The notes: generated by a model not told the origin, from the sequence alone. A stretch of DNA of 16,044 nucleotides from Chloroflexota bacterium (GCA_024648655.1 JAGGDZ010000327.1:1-16044); one strand, 5' to 3'; positions 1 to 10,962 are shown, counted from the stretch's first letter. Made by a program: numbers and translations.

Positions 1-1
1 C

Positions 2-925
2 CGTTATCTGTCGGACGAGCTGGCAATCCACTACGGCCTGATACCGCGCACGAACCGGGGTATCTTCAGCATCAACGAGTTGCCTGACTTGTCCGAGCGC
101 ATCCAAGTCAGCCTGTTCAACCTGATGCAGGAGAGAGACATCCAGATTAAAGGTTATCGCGTCATGCTTCCGCTTGATGTGTTCCTTGTCTCCACCGCAA
201 ACCCGGAAGACTACACCAATCGCGGACGCATCATCACGCCTCTGAAGGACAGGTATGGGGCGCAGATTCGGACGCACTACCCGCGCTCGCTCGACGAAGA
301 GATCGGAATAGTGGAGCAAGAGTACGCGAACTTCGAGGATACGCAGAGCAGGGTGCGCGTACCGGAGTACATGAAGGAAGTCATCGCGGAGATTACGGCG
401 CTCGCGCGGCGCAGCCCGGACATCAACCAACGTTCCGGTGTGAGCCTGCGTGTGTCCATCGCCAATTACGAAACGATCTTGAGCGCAGCATTCAAGCGCA
501 GCCTGCGACACGACGAACCTGCCTCGCCGCGAGTGAGCGATCTGCCCGCCATTGTAGCCTCTACGACCGGCAAGATCGAAATGGAGAGCGTGGAAGAAGG
601 GCGCGAATTCAAAGTCATCGATGATTTGGTAAAGAAGGCGGTGCTGAATACATTCGGGCGATACTACCAGGCGCGGCAGTTCGCCGATCTCACAGAGCGA
701 TTCGAAGAAGGCTTGCTGATAGAGACGGGAAGCGACAAGCCATCGGCAGAGTACATGACCGGCTACGCAAATATGGGTGAGGCTGCCGAGTTGCTTAAAG
801 ACATCGAAGAGTCCGAGGATGCGGCAGCTATCGCTTCCGCGGTAGAGTTTGTGCTGGAAGGTCTGCATCTGAACCGGCGGCTGAATTGCGATCGAGTAGG
901 TGGGCAGTACATTTACAGTGGGTAG
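2..925 (+). CDS. Magnesium-chelatase-type AAA+ ATPase (ChlI/BchI-like), 5' end missing
   Basis: The open frame runs in from the window edge without a stop (307 codons visible), so the N-terminus and Walker A lie upstream; the first in-frame start-like codon (TTG at 80) is internal. The visible part opens with the Walker B region (GIFSINELPDL), then a sensor-1 segment STANPEDY, an arginine-finger-like KDRYG, and a sensor-2-like GVSLRVS. The C-terminus has FVLEGLHLNRR, as in the Mg-chelatase I-subunit-like ATPases that automated annotation often calls magnesium chelatase or sigma-54-interacting regulator. Family members are ATP-driven remodelling motors, usually paired with a VWA-domain partner. 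No such partner, and no chlorophyll or cobalamin gene, is in this window, so the true substrate is unknown and a chelatase role is not implied. valS starts 32 bp downstream on the same strand, so co-transcription is possible. Confidence 0.85.
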   Translation, partial: RYLSDELAIHYGLIPRTNRGIFSINELPDLSERIQVSLFNLMQERDIQIKGYRVMLPLDVFLVSTANPEDYTNRGRIITPLKDRYGAQIRTHYPRSLDEEIGIVEQEYANFEDTQSRVRVPEYMKEVIAEITALARRSPDINQRSGVSLRVSIANYETILSAAFKRSLRHDEPASPRVSDLPAIVASTTGKIEMESVEEGREFKVIDDLVKKAVLNTFGRYYQARQFADLTERFEEGLLIETGSDKPSAEYMTGYANMGEAAELLKDIEESEDAAAIASAVEFVLEGLHLNRRLNCDRVGGQYIYSG

Positions 926-930
926 AACGG

Positions 931-955
931 CTAACATCAATATACAGGATAGGAT
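931..955 (+). repeat. Intergenic block upstream of valS, copy 1
   Basis: The sequence just after the stop of the AAA+ gene shares CTAACATCAAT, ACAG and GATAGGAT in the same order with 3642-3670, just after valS. The only differences are two substitutions and a 4-nt insertion. The GGATAGGAT part sits where the valS ribosome-binding site should be. Confidence 0.6.
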
Positions 956-957
956 AC

Positions 958-3645
958 ATGACACAGAGCAAGACGCTGAGCGAAATACCACGAGCATACG
1001 AGCCGCAGAAGGTCGAGAGGCGCATCTATGACTTCTGGTCGGATGGTGGTTACTTCACGCCGGAGATCGACCATGGGCGAGAGCCCTTCACGGTCATCAT
1101 GCCGCCGCCGAATGTTACGGGCGAATTGCATATGGGGCATGCCCTCACAATTGCGCTCGAAGACCTGATGGTGCGCTGGCATCGGATGAAGGGCGAACCG
1201 TCTTTGTACTTGCCGGGATCCGATCATGCAGGTATTGCTACACAAGTGGTCGTAGAGCGAATGCTTGCGGGTGAGGGTGTGTCAAGGCACGACCTTGGGC
1301 GTGACGGTTTCAACGAGAGTGTATGGCAGTGGGTCGATAGGTACGGAAGCCGTATATACGAGCAGACCAAGCGCATCGGGGCGTCCTGTGACTGGACACG
1401 TGCAGCGTTCACGCTAGACGAAGGTCCAAGCATTGCCGTTCGGACGACCTTCGTGAACTTATACAACAAGAGTCTGATTTACCGAGGCGAACGCATTACA
1501 AACTGGTGTCCGCGCTGCCGAACGGCACTATCCGATCTTGAGGTGAAGTACCAAGAGGAAAACGGTAATCTGTATCACATCCGGTATAAGCTAGACGACG
1601 GTAGTGGCGCACTAGTGGTGGCGACTACGCGACCGGAGACACTGCTAGGCGATACCGCCGTCGCGGTGAACCCACACGATGAACGCTACACCGGTTATCT
1701 AGGCAAGAGTGCGGTATTGCCAGTTTTGGGGCGCAAATTACCCGTGATTGGCGATGAGGCGGTGGAGCTTGGCTTTGGCACAGGCGCATTGAAGGTAACG
1801 CCGGGGCATGATCCCACGGACTTCGAGATTGGACAGCGCAACGGATTGCCTAGCGTAAGCGTGATGAACCTTGACGGGACTCTCAACGAGAACGCAGGGC
1901 AATACGCAGGTCAGGAAATGGCGGAGGCTCGTAAAAACATCGTTGTGCAATTGGAAGAAGAGGGGCTGCTGGAGCACGTCGAGCCGTACCAACACTCGGT
2001 GGGGCATTGCGACCGGTGCGACAATGTCGTAGAGCCGATAATCACAAACCAGTGGTATGTCAGGATGGAGCCGTTGGCGAAACCGGCGCGCGATGCCGTG
2101 GCGAGTGGAGACACTCGGATAATCCCGGAGCGGTTCGAGAAGGTCTATTTCAACTGGATGGACAACATCCGCGACTGGTGCATCAGCAGGCAGCTGTGGT
2201 GGGGACACAGGATACCGGTCTGGTACTGCGACGCCTGCGGCGAGGTGATTGTAGAGGTCGAGGACCCAACTGAGTGCGGGGCATGTGGCTCCGCTGCGCT
2301 GTCCCAGGATGATGATGTGCTGGACACATGGTTTAGTTCAGGACTTTGGCCTCACTCCACACTTGGATGGCCTTGCGATACTGAGGACATCGACTATTTT
2401 TATCCAACGAGCGTGATGGAGACGGGCTACGACATCATCTTCTTCTGGGTAGCGCGCATGATGATGATGGGCATCGAGAATATGGGCACTCCGCCGTTCC
2501 ATACAATCTATCTGCATGGGCTTGTGCTCGACCCCGAAGGCGTGAAGATGAGCAAGACGCGCGGCAATGTGCTTGACCCGCTCCAGCTCATCGACATGTA
2601 CGGAGCGGACGCGTTGCGGTTCGCTCTGACGATAGGCAACTCTCCGGGCAACGACCAGCGACTGAACGAGCAGAAGCTGGAGTCGAGCCGCAACTTTGCC
2701 AACAAGTTGTGGAACGCGGCGCGGTTCGTTATGGGCAATCTGGAAGATAGGCGCTCGGCACTTGAAGGATGGCACAGTCCCGCGCTACCCAGCCACCGCC
2801 AGGACCGCTGGATTATGAGCAGGCTGAACCGTGTTGCCGCGCAAGTCGATCGCTTTATGCAAAACTACCAGTTTGGCGAGGCGCAGCGCACAATCCATGA
2901 CTTCTTCTGGAATGAGTACGCGGACTGGTACATCGAAATGGCGAAGATTCGGCTGCGTTCCACGGAGGAAAATGGCAACTCGCCGCTGCCGTATCTGGCG
3001 TATGTGCTAGAGCGCGTGCTTCGCCTGCTGCACCCGTTCATGCCCTTTGTTACAGAGGAGATATGGCAGACGCTGAAAGAGCGTGTACCTGGCGATCCTG
3101 ATGCGCCTAACGCGCTTATTATTGCCGAATATCCGACAGCGGACACTGCATTCTACGACGACGAGGCGGAGGATGAAATTGCACTCGTGATGGAAACAGT
3201 GCGCTCCATACGCAACCTGCGCGCGGAGTTTCGCATACAGCAGCATCAGCGCATCGAGGCTGTGCTGGACCTACCGGAAGACGAAGCCGTAGCTGAAGCT
3301 GAGACCGACTCCATCAAGATGTTGGCACGAGTGGAGCCGCTAAAGTTTGGCGCAGGGAACAACGGAGCGGCTTCGAGTAACAGCGTGTCTCTGGTTCTGT
3401 CAAAAGGCGTGATTACCGTCCCACTGGGCGGTCTGGTGGACTTAGACAAGGAACGGGAGCGACTTCGCGAGGAGATAGAGGAGATAGAGCGCAACAGGGA
3501 GCGTCTTACAGTTCGGCTGAGTGACGAAAGGTTCCTATCGAGGGCGCCCGCAGAAGTCGTTGAGCGCGAGCGTGAACGATTGGCGACAATCAAAGAGCGC
3601 AAGGACAGGGCAGAGGATGTTTTGTCCCGTCTGAGTGGGAACTAA
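958..3645 (+). CDS. valS: Valyl-tRNA synthetase
   Basis: This cytoplasmic class Ia synthetase charges tRNA-Val. The protein is 895 aa, normal for bacterial ValS. Visible elements are the HIGH-type motif HMGH (residues 58-61) in the PPPNVTGELHMGH context, the editing (CP1) domain with TTRPET and GTGALKVTPGHDPTD, and KMSKT at residues 530-534. The C-terminus is a long charged coiled coil (GGLVDLDKERERLREEIEE onward) that contacts the tRNA. CxxC pairs (NWCPRC, GHCDRC, YCDAC, CGAC) suggest bound zinc. The ATG at 958 is chosen because MTQSK leads directly into the conserved IPRAYEPQKVE start and has GGATAGGAT just upstream; the frame stays open back to 886, but those 24 codons overlap the previous gene and look unlike ValS. 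Confidence 0.97.
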   Translation: MTQSKTLSEIPRAYEPQKVERRIYDFWSDGGYFTPEIDHGREPFTVIMPPPNVTGELHMGHALTIALEDLMVRWHRMKGEPSLYLPGSDHAGIATQVVVERMLAGEGVSRHDLGRDGFNESVWQWVDRYGSRIYEQTKRIGASCDWTRAAFTLDEGPSIAVRTTFVNLYNKSLIYRGERITNWCPRCRTALSDLEVKYQEENGNLYHIRYKLDDGSGALVVATTRPETLLGDTAVAVNPHDERYTGYLGKSAVLPVLGRKLPVIGDEAVELGFGTGALKVTPGHDPTDFEIGQRNGLPSVSVMNLDGTLNENAGQYAGQEMAEARKNIVVQLEEEGLLEHVEPYQHSVGHCDRCDNVVEPIITNQWYVRMEPLAKPARDAVASGDTRIIPERFEKVYFNWMDNIRDWCISRQLWWGHRIPVWYCDACGEVIVEVEDPTECGACGSAALSQDDDVLDTWFSSGLWPHSTLGWPCDTEDIDYFYPTSVMETGYDIIFFWVARMMMMGIENMGTPPFHTIYLHGLVLDPEGVKMSKTRGNVLDPLQLIDMYGADALRFALTIGNSPGNDQRLNEQKLESSRNFANKLWNAARFVMGNLEDRRSALEGWHSPALPSHRQDRWIMSRLNRVAAQVDRFMQNYQFGEAQRTIHDFFWNEYADWYIEMAKIRLRSTEENGNSPLPYLAYVLERVLRLLHPFMPFVTEEIWQTLKERVPGDPDAPNALIIAEYPTADTAFYDDEAEDEIALVMETVRSIRNLRAEFRIQQHQRIEAVLDLPEDEAVAEAETDSIKMLARVEPLKFGAGNNGAASSNSVSLVLSKGVITVPLGGLVDLDKERERLREEIEEIERNRERLTVRLSDERFLSRAPAEVVERERERLATIKERKDRAEDVLSRLSGN

Positions 3646-3670
3646 CATCAATGCACAGTATGGATAGGAT
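3642..3670 (+). repeat. Intergenic block upstream of the MFS gene, copy 2
   Basis: Second copy of the block at 931-955. It overlaps the valS stop codon (the TAA inside CTAACATCAAT) and ends about 30 bp before the MFS start. Confidence 0.6.
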
Positions 3671-3701
3671 GGGCTGATCGACTATCCGTGCTGTCAAGAC
3701 C

Positions 3702-4940
3702 ATGCTGTCAAGAGTTTTACCTCAGGTGGATCGGGACGGCAAAATCATTATTGCCGCCGCTGCGCTGCGAACGCTAGACTACGGCTTCATAAGCGTGTTT
3801 CTGGGCGTGTATCTGACACTGCTCGACTTCAGCGTGGTGCAGGCCGGGATGGTCTTCAGCTCGATAATGGCCGGAAGCGCGCTGTCTAACACGCTGGCAA
3901 GCTGGAAGGGCGACACGATCGGGCGCAAGCGGATGTTCGTTGCCATGTCCGTGCTGATGACAACAGGCGGCGTGGCATTTTCCATTTCCTCTGATTTCAT
4001 TGTGTTGATGTTGATAGGTGTCTTCGCGGTGACGACATCGGGCGGCGGCGACCGGACGGCGTTCATCTCTTTGGACACGGCAGTGCTGGCGCAGACTACT
4101 TTTCCCTCACAGCGCACTCTGGCGTTCAGCTGGTACAACCTTGCCACCATCTTCACACGCTCGCTGGGCGCGCTGCTCATTGCTCTGCCCGTGCTGATTC
4201 AGCGATGGTCGGAATTAAACGAACTAGACTCTTACAAGTCTATGTTCGCTGTGTACGCTGTGATTGCGGTGGGTGGGATACTATTGTATGCCAAGCTGTC
4301 GCCGCGAGTAGAAGTTACTCGTGCCAGTGTTTCTGTAACTCGGAGGAGAACGGTTTCAGAGGAGCGTTCTTCGCGCAGTGTCATCTGGAAGATGACGGGG
4401 CTATCGTCGCTTGACGCGCTCGGAGGCGGGTTTGCGGTTCGCAGCTTCGTATCGTTCTGGTTCGTGAATCGGTTCGGAGTGGACCTCTTCGGTATTTCCG
4501 GGATATTCTTCGCCGCCCAGTTGCTGAATGTACTGTCGGTTGCCCTTGCCGCGCCGGTGGCGAAACGGGTCGGTCTAGTCAACACAATGGCATTCACACA
4601 GGTTGCGGCAAATCTGATGTTTATAGGATTGGCGTTCTCGGGCAATGTGTGGGTGGCGATAGTGTTCTTCCTGCTTCACGAAGTATGCAACGATATGGAT
4701 GTGCCAGCCCGCCAGTCATACACGATGGCAATCGTGCCGTCGGAATCGAGGACCGCGATGGCGAGCCTGAACAACTTGGGGCGCAATGTGGCGCAGACAG
4801 TCAGCCCCACGCTTGCCGGGATAATCGCGCAACTGGCGTATCTGGGTGCGCCTTTTCTGGTGGGAGCAGTTACAAAGTTGGCGTATAACGCTCTTCTGTT
4901 ACACATGTTCAGGGGCATAAAGCCGCCTGAGGAGATTTAA
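3702..4940 (+). CDS. Major facilitator superfamily transporter, substrate unknown
   Basis: This is a 412-aa inner-membrane protein with roughly 11-12 hydrophobic segments by eye. The loop after the second segment carries the MFS motif A form GDTIGRKR (residues 70-77). A basic, hydrophilic stretch around residues 200-230 (VTRRRTVSEERSSRS) fits the central cytoplasmic loop between the two six-helix halves. The length is typical for MFS permeases. Nothing in the sequence names the substrate; an exporter of small molecules is as likely as an importer. The ATG at 3702 lacks a good Shine-Dalgarno. The gene follows valS by 56 bp on the same strand and may be read from the same transcript. It ends facing the gene at 5058-5801, with no clear terminator between them. 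Confidence 0.88.
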   Translation: MLSRVLPQVDRDGKIIIAAAALRTLDYGFISVFLGVYLTLLDFSVVQAGMVFSSIMAGSALSNTLASWKGDTIGRKRMFVAMSVLMTTGGVAFSISSDFIVLMLIGVFAVTTSGGGDRTAFISLDTAVLAQTTFPSQRTLAFSWYNLATIFTRSLGALLIALPVLIQRWSELNELDSYKSMFAVYAVIAVGGILLYAKLSPRVEVTRASVSVTRRRTVSEERSSRSVIWKMTGLSSLDALGGGFAVRSFVSFWFVNRFGVDLFGISGIFFAAQLLNVLSVALAAPVAKRVGLVNTMAFTQVAANLMFIGLAFSGNVWVAIVFFLLHEVCNDMDVPARQSYTMAIVPSESRTAMASLNNLGRNVAQTVSPTLAGIIAQLAYLGAPFLVGAVTKLAYNALLLHMFRGIKPPEEI

Positions 4941-4943
4941 CCT

Positions 4944-4998
4944 GAGTTGGTAGAGCGGTCTCACATCTGGAAGATTAAAGTGGAGAGAATCGAGTCGC
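4944..4998 (+). other. tRNA-like D-arm fragment, probably not functional
   Basis: GAGTTGGTAGAGCGGTC, 4 nt after the MFS stop, matches the D-loop and 3' D-stem of common bacterial tRNAs. A weak T-loop-like AATCGAGTC follows about 35 nt later. No consistent D-stem, anticodon stem or acceptor stem can be formed, so this is at best a decayed tRNA piece and may be chance. Confidence 0.2.
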
Positions 4999-5057
4999 TG
5001 AAGGTATCGTAACCCTATGGTAAATTCACGGCGCACGGGTCAGAGAGAGTGGGGCTG

Positions 5058-5801
5058 TTAAGGTTGCTGAGGAGCGTATCCCAAGGGTGCGGAATGCGAC
5101 CGCGAGTCGGCGATTGCTCGCAATTGGGCGATGCCTTTGCGCGTGTCACTTGCGACCTTCGCCTTATCAGAGATATACATACGATACTTAAATAGCCAGT
5201 ATAGAAACTCATTGCACTGGCTCAATGAAATCACGCCTTCGTTTACGTACCCCATTTCCGTGCAGAAGTCGTGCAAGAGTTCCGTTCGAGTGCGGCGGTA
5301 GATTCTGAGGAACGCCTCTTCTGAAAAGTCATCCTGGTACTGGTTGCCGTTGCTGACGGCGCGCTTGTGGACTTCACGTTCGACCGCGAGTTGCAATGCT
5401 TCCTCTACGACAACGCCGTAGTAGTAGTTTAGGAATCCGCTGTGCTTGTGAACTCCCAGTAGCTCCTTAAATTGCTCGGAGTCGAAGCTTTCGGGGAAGC
5501 GTCCGGAGAATAACAGAGCCTCACGTTCCTCCTGCGGGATGAGATTTCCGGCGGCGTCGCATAGGCGTTCAGCCATTAGCAGCCAGTCGAATGCCTCGCC
5601 GCCGATGAAATAGTTGTAGCGCCTGTCGCCGATAGTCTCCGTTACGGTGCGCCACATGGACATAGCTTGCAGCAAAGCGGTGGGCCAGTCAACGCCGCGC
5701 TCCAGCGTGCCAAGCAAGTGCGCTATCGCCTCGGTGTCTTCTCCGTCTGTTGGGGCAGTCGAAACGACATCTATGACGTCAGGTTCGTGCAAGTCTTGCA
5801 A
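5058..5801 (-). CDS. Conserved-looking hypothetical protein overlapping the polX end
   Basis: I cannot name this protein. From the TTG at 5801 it is 247 aa, soluble, with no signal peptide or membrane segment. It is rich in aromatic and acidic residues (RYNYFIGGEAFDWLL, SGFLNYYYGVVVEEAL, CNEFLYWLFKYRMY) and looks all-helical. The TTG at 5801 is chosen because AGAGGA lies 9 nt upstream and the overlap with polX is then only 23 bp. The frame is open to 5912 and an ATG at 5876 would give 272 aa, but that extra part is Ser/Thr-rich low-complexity sequence within the polX coding region. The overlap implies translational coupling with polX, so a role linked to DNA repair or housekeeping is possible but unproven. 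It converges on the MFS gene. Confidence 0.75.
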   Translation of the reverse strand: MQDLHEPDVIDVVSTAPTDGEDTEAIAHLLGTLERGVDWPTALLQAMSMWRTVTETIGDRRYNYFIGGEAFDWLLMAERLCDAAGNLIPQEEREALLFSGRFPESFDSEQFKELLGVHKHSGFLNYYYGVVVEEALQLAVEREVHKRAVSNGNQYQDDFSEEAFLRIYRRTRTELLHDFCTEMGYVNEGVISLSQCNEFLYWLFKYRMYISDKAKVASDTRKGIAQLRAIADSRSHSAPLGYAPQQP

Positions 5802-7545
5802 ACGCTTCCGTCCTCTCGATCTTCGGAGTGTGGAGGTATTCGAGGAACTTGTCGAAGGGTAAGGTGTTGAGGACATTGTGGGGTTCACACCATGCTCTGC
5901 GCGCCACGCCAACGCCGAAGCGAGTGTTGTTCAGCCCCTCGGTAGTGTGCGCGTCAGTGCTGATAACCAGGGGAACGCCGAGTTCGCGAGCGCGGAATGC
6001 GTGGCTGTCCTTGAGGTCCAGACGTTCCGGAGAGGCGTTGATTTCGAGGGCGGTGCCGGTATCCGCGGCAGCCCTAAATATAGACTCGTAGTCGGCTTCT
6101 ATCGGTTGTCGCTCGCCAAGGAGACGGGTGCTGAGATGCCCAATGACATCGACGTGCGGGTTGTGCATTGCCTTGATGATACGAGCGGTCATCGTGGCGG
6201 CGTCTTGTCCCATGCCGGAGTGGATGGAACCAATCACCCAGTCGAGGCTATCAAGGACGTCGTCGTCGTAGTCGAGCGTAGCATCCGCGCGGATGTCCAT
6301 CTCTGTGCCGCGGAGCAGGCGAATGCCACCGATGTCACGCTCAAGCCGGCGCACTGCCGCCATGTGCCTTTCGAGCCTCTCCACGCTGAGGCCATTGGCG
6401 ATGCCTCTGCCGACCGAGTGGTCGGTCATTGCGATGTACTGCAAGCCGCGCTCTTTGGCGGCAAGGACCATCGCCTCCATTGGGTCGCGCCCATCGCTCC
6501 AGTCGCTGTGGTCGTGGAGGTCGCCTCGAATATCAGAGACTCTGACCAGGCGCGGAATGCCGTTCTCAAGAGCGGCTTTAACCTCACCTACACCCTGACG
6601 AAGTTCGGGCGGGATGTACTGCAATCCCAGCCTGTTGTACAGCGCCTCTTCGTCTGCGAACTCTTCTATGACCCCCGTCTCTCTGTCAGTGATACCGTAT
6701 TCGTTAAGGGACAAATTGAGAGCGTTGGCGCGGTCTCTGAGCAGGATGTTGTGCTGCAAGTTGCCGGAGAAGTATTGCAATAGCGCGCCGAAGTGCCGCT
6801 CATGCACCACTCGCAGGTCAACCTGAATGCCGTCGCTGAGATAGACGGATGCCTTCGTGTCGCCGTGTCCAAGCACATCAGCGACGTTTGGCATCCCAGC
6901 GAGCGCGTTGAGCACTTGTGCGGGGTCGTCCGCGGTACATACGAGGTCAATGTCCCCGATGGTCTCCTCAAACCGGCGCAGACTGCCTCCAGGCACGATT
7001 TGATGGATACCGGGGCACTGCTCGCGCAGAGATTCGATGAGTCTGTCACATATGGGCTGGGCGCGCGCGATGGGCATGCGCTTGCTCTGGCTACGCTGGA
7101 ACTGAATCTGGCGGGCGATATTCTGGGCAGTCTTCTTGCCAAGCCGAGGCAATCCGGCGAGGCTGCCGTCGTCGATGGCGGCTTGCAAGCCCGCGATGTC
7201 CGTTACGCCGAGTTCCTTCCAGAGACGGCGCACGGTCTTGGGTCCCAAGCCCGGAATCTGCATCACATCGAGGATGCCGTCGGGGAACTCTGCCTTGAGG
7301 CGGTCATAGTAGATGAGGGAGTTAGTCTCGACCATCTCGGCAATCTTCTCAGAGATAGCCTTGCCGATGCCCGGAATCTCGCGCAGGTCGTGTTCCTCGC
7401 GCAGCATGGCGTCGAGTTCCATCGGCAGGCGTTCGATGGTGCGCGCGGCGCGCTGGTAGGCGCGGATGGTGAATACCTTCTCGCCCTTCATTTCGAGGAG
7501 GCCCGCGATTCTTTCGAATGTTTCGGCTATCTGGGCATTGTTCAT
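5779..7545 (-). CDS. polX: DNA polymerase/3'-5' exonuclease PolX (family X polymerase with PHP domain)
   Basis: This bacterial family X polymerase acts in base-excision-type gap filling. The 588-aa length fits the family. The N-terminal 8-kDa-like domain has helix-hairpin-helix motifs at about 56-66 (EIPGIGKAISE) and 96-106 (QIPGLGPKTVR). The nucleotidyltransferase core has GGSLRR (186-191), the catalytic pair GDID (D198, D200) and a third Asp in QVDLR (D243). The C-terminal PHP phosphoesterase domain starts at about 339 with HDH (344-346), followed by TDHS, GTEMD, SIHSG, GHLSTR and STDAHT, so all expected metal ligands are present. Both polymerase and exonuclease should be active. It lies 77 bp downstream of secA on the same strand. 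The ATG at 7545 has no strong Shine-Dalgarno. Confidence 0.96.
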   Translation of the reverse strand: MNNAQIAETFERIAGLLEMKGEKVFTIRAYQRAARTIERLPMELDAMLREEHDLREIPGIGKAISEKIAEMVETNSLIYYDRLKAEFPDGILDVMQIPGLGPKTVRRLWKELGVTDIAGLQAAIDDGSLAGLPRLGKKTAQNIARQIQFQRSQSKRMPIARAQPICDRLIESLREQCPGIHQIVPGGSLRRFEETIGDIDLVCTADDPAQVLNALAGMPNVADVLGHGDTKASVYLSDGIQVDLRVVHERHFGALLQYFSGNLQHNILLRDRANALNLSLNEYGITDRETGVIEEFADEEALYNRLGLQYIPPELRQGVGEVKAALENGIPRLVRVSDIRGDLHDHSDWSDGRDPMEAMVLAAKERGLQYIAMTDHSVGRGIANGLSVERLERHMAAVRRLERDIGGIRLLRGTEMDIRADATLDYDDDVLDSLDWVIGSIHSGMGQDAATMTARIIKAMHNPHVDVIGHLSTRLLGERQPIEADYESIFRAAADTGTALEINASPERLDLKDSHAFRARELGVPLVISTDAHTTEGLNNTRFGVGVARRAWCEPHNVLNTLPFDKFLEYLHTPKIERTEAFARLART

Positions 7546-7590
7546 GATGCGTTTGTCGGTCGGATGCTCGTTGGTGTAGCTGTATTGGAT

Positions 7591-7613
7591 CCTTCGACAG
7601 GCTCAAGGCAAAT
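7591..7613. repeat. CTTCGACAGGCTCAAGG-type interspersed mini-repeat between secA and polX
   Basis: CCTTCGACAGGCTCAAGGCA followed by AATGG matches the form of a short repeat (CCTTCGACAAGCTCAGG type) found between genes in many bacterial genomes. In one frame it is often mis-translated as SLSKG, and here the minus strand reads ALSLSKD. It has weak dyad symmetry (CCTT...AAGG). It occupies much of the 77-bp secA-polX gap. Confidence 0.5.
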
Positions 7614-7622
7614 GGTTCAACT

Positions 7623-10319
<2,697 letters not shown>

Positions 10320-10446
10320 GAGAGGTTTGCCCCCGTAGTTAAGAGATTTTTACTCGCAACCGAGAGAACTGCTCTCGCAGTCGGCAGGCGCAGTGCCGCC
10401 GGCGCGTTGCCGAGCGACGCATGGCGTGCCTCTAACGCCTATTATA
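10320..10446 (-). promoter_or_regulatory. secA upstream leader with candidate -10 box and hairpins
   Basis: On the minus strand a perfect TATAAT lies at 10446-10441, but no good -35 is visible at 16-18 bp, so the promoter call is weak. It would give a leader of about 115 nt. The leader holds a CGAGAG/CTCTCG hairpin with a 5-nt loop (10361-10377) and a GC-rich stem CGGCA + GCGC pairing with GCGC + TGCCG (10382-10412). No leader peptide of SecM type was recognised. Confidence 0.35.
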
Positions 10447-10486
10447 ACCTAATTGGCAATTCTCGTCTTTATAGGACCCATGTAAC

Positions 10487-10581
10487 CTAGGGCTGGGCAA
10501 AATACCGTCTCTGGGCGCATTCGCGCCGAAGTCTACGGGTAGTTAAAACATCTATTGAGACCAGCCTCAGTCTCAATAAGG
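10487..10581. repeat. Intergenic repeat cluster A (CTAGGGCTGGGCA element, hairpins)
   Basis: The block CTAGGGCTGGGCAAAAT (10487-10503) recurs inverted at 13808-13824 with one mismatch. It is followed by GGCGC-ATTC-GCGCC (10514-10527) and a perfect 9-bp inverted repeat TATTGAGAC/GTCTCAATA (10553-10561, 10570-10578). TCTCAATAAGG (10571-10581) recurs at 13974-13984. There is no coding potential here. Confidence 0.6.
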
Positions 10582-10730
10582 CAAACTGCGATTCCAATAC
10601 TCGATCGAGTGCGACAAAGGGGTTTTCTCGCGCCTATCGCCGGATTATACGGCAACCGCAGTGAAGACAGACGCACGAAATCATCAGAGGCCCTTCGACT
10701 CCTGAAAAATGGGATTTGAATGCTGCTGTC

Positions 10731-10962
10731 CTAAGAGGCCCTGTCCAAGGCCTCCACGCCCCTTACCCGTCCTACCTGACGCGCCTGATATGCCAGCGCC
10801 GTCAGCAGCGTGTGCAGGGATACGTTGTCCAGACTGCGTAGCGGTGACGCTCGAGGTTGCAGGCGTTTTTCCAGCAGGCGAACACGCGCTCAATGCCGAG
10901 TCGTGATCGCTGGAAGGTCTGGGCAGGGAGCAAGAAGTGTACTAACCTGCACAGGCGGGACG
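10731..10962 (-). pseudogene. Frameshifted 3' remnant of a DDE transposase (IS5/IS4-like)
   Basis: On the minus strand one frame reads FQRSRLGIERVFACWKNAC then NLERHR (about 10910-10841), like the C-terminal DDE transposase helix carrying the catalytic Glu. At about 10841-10847 the reading frame jumps, and the continuation LRSLDNVSLHTLLTALAYQA runs in the next frame to a TAG at 10733-10731. A single missing base explains the break. Only about 75 codons of a recognisable C-terminus remain. The rest of the element, including the first catalytic Asp residues, is gone. Upstream sequence to about 10962 stays open in the first frame but is not recognisably transposase. No terminal inverted repeats or target duplication were identified. 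The family assignment is from motif memory only. Confidence 0.65.

Noticed and set aside
1738..2775. Minus-strand open frames of about 150 codons opposite valS (1738-2208 and 2338-2775)
   Set aside because: They are antisense shadows of an intact valS.
4932..5003. Functional tRNA gene
   Set aside because: Only the D-arm consensus is present; the D-stem, anticodon stem and acceptor stem cannot pair.
10553..10578. Terminator from the 9-bp TATTGAGAC/GTCTCAATA hairpin
   Set aside because: No T-run directly follows on either strand, so it is listed as a repeat instead.
10684..10893. 69-codon minus-strand open frame
   Set aside because: It runs out of frame through the transposase remnant; the frames with transposase similarity are different ones.
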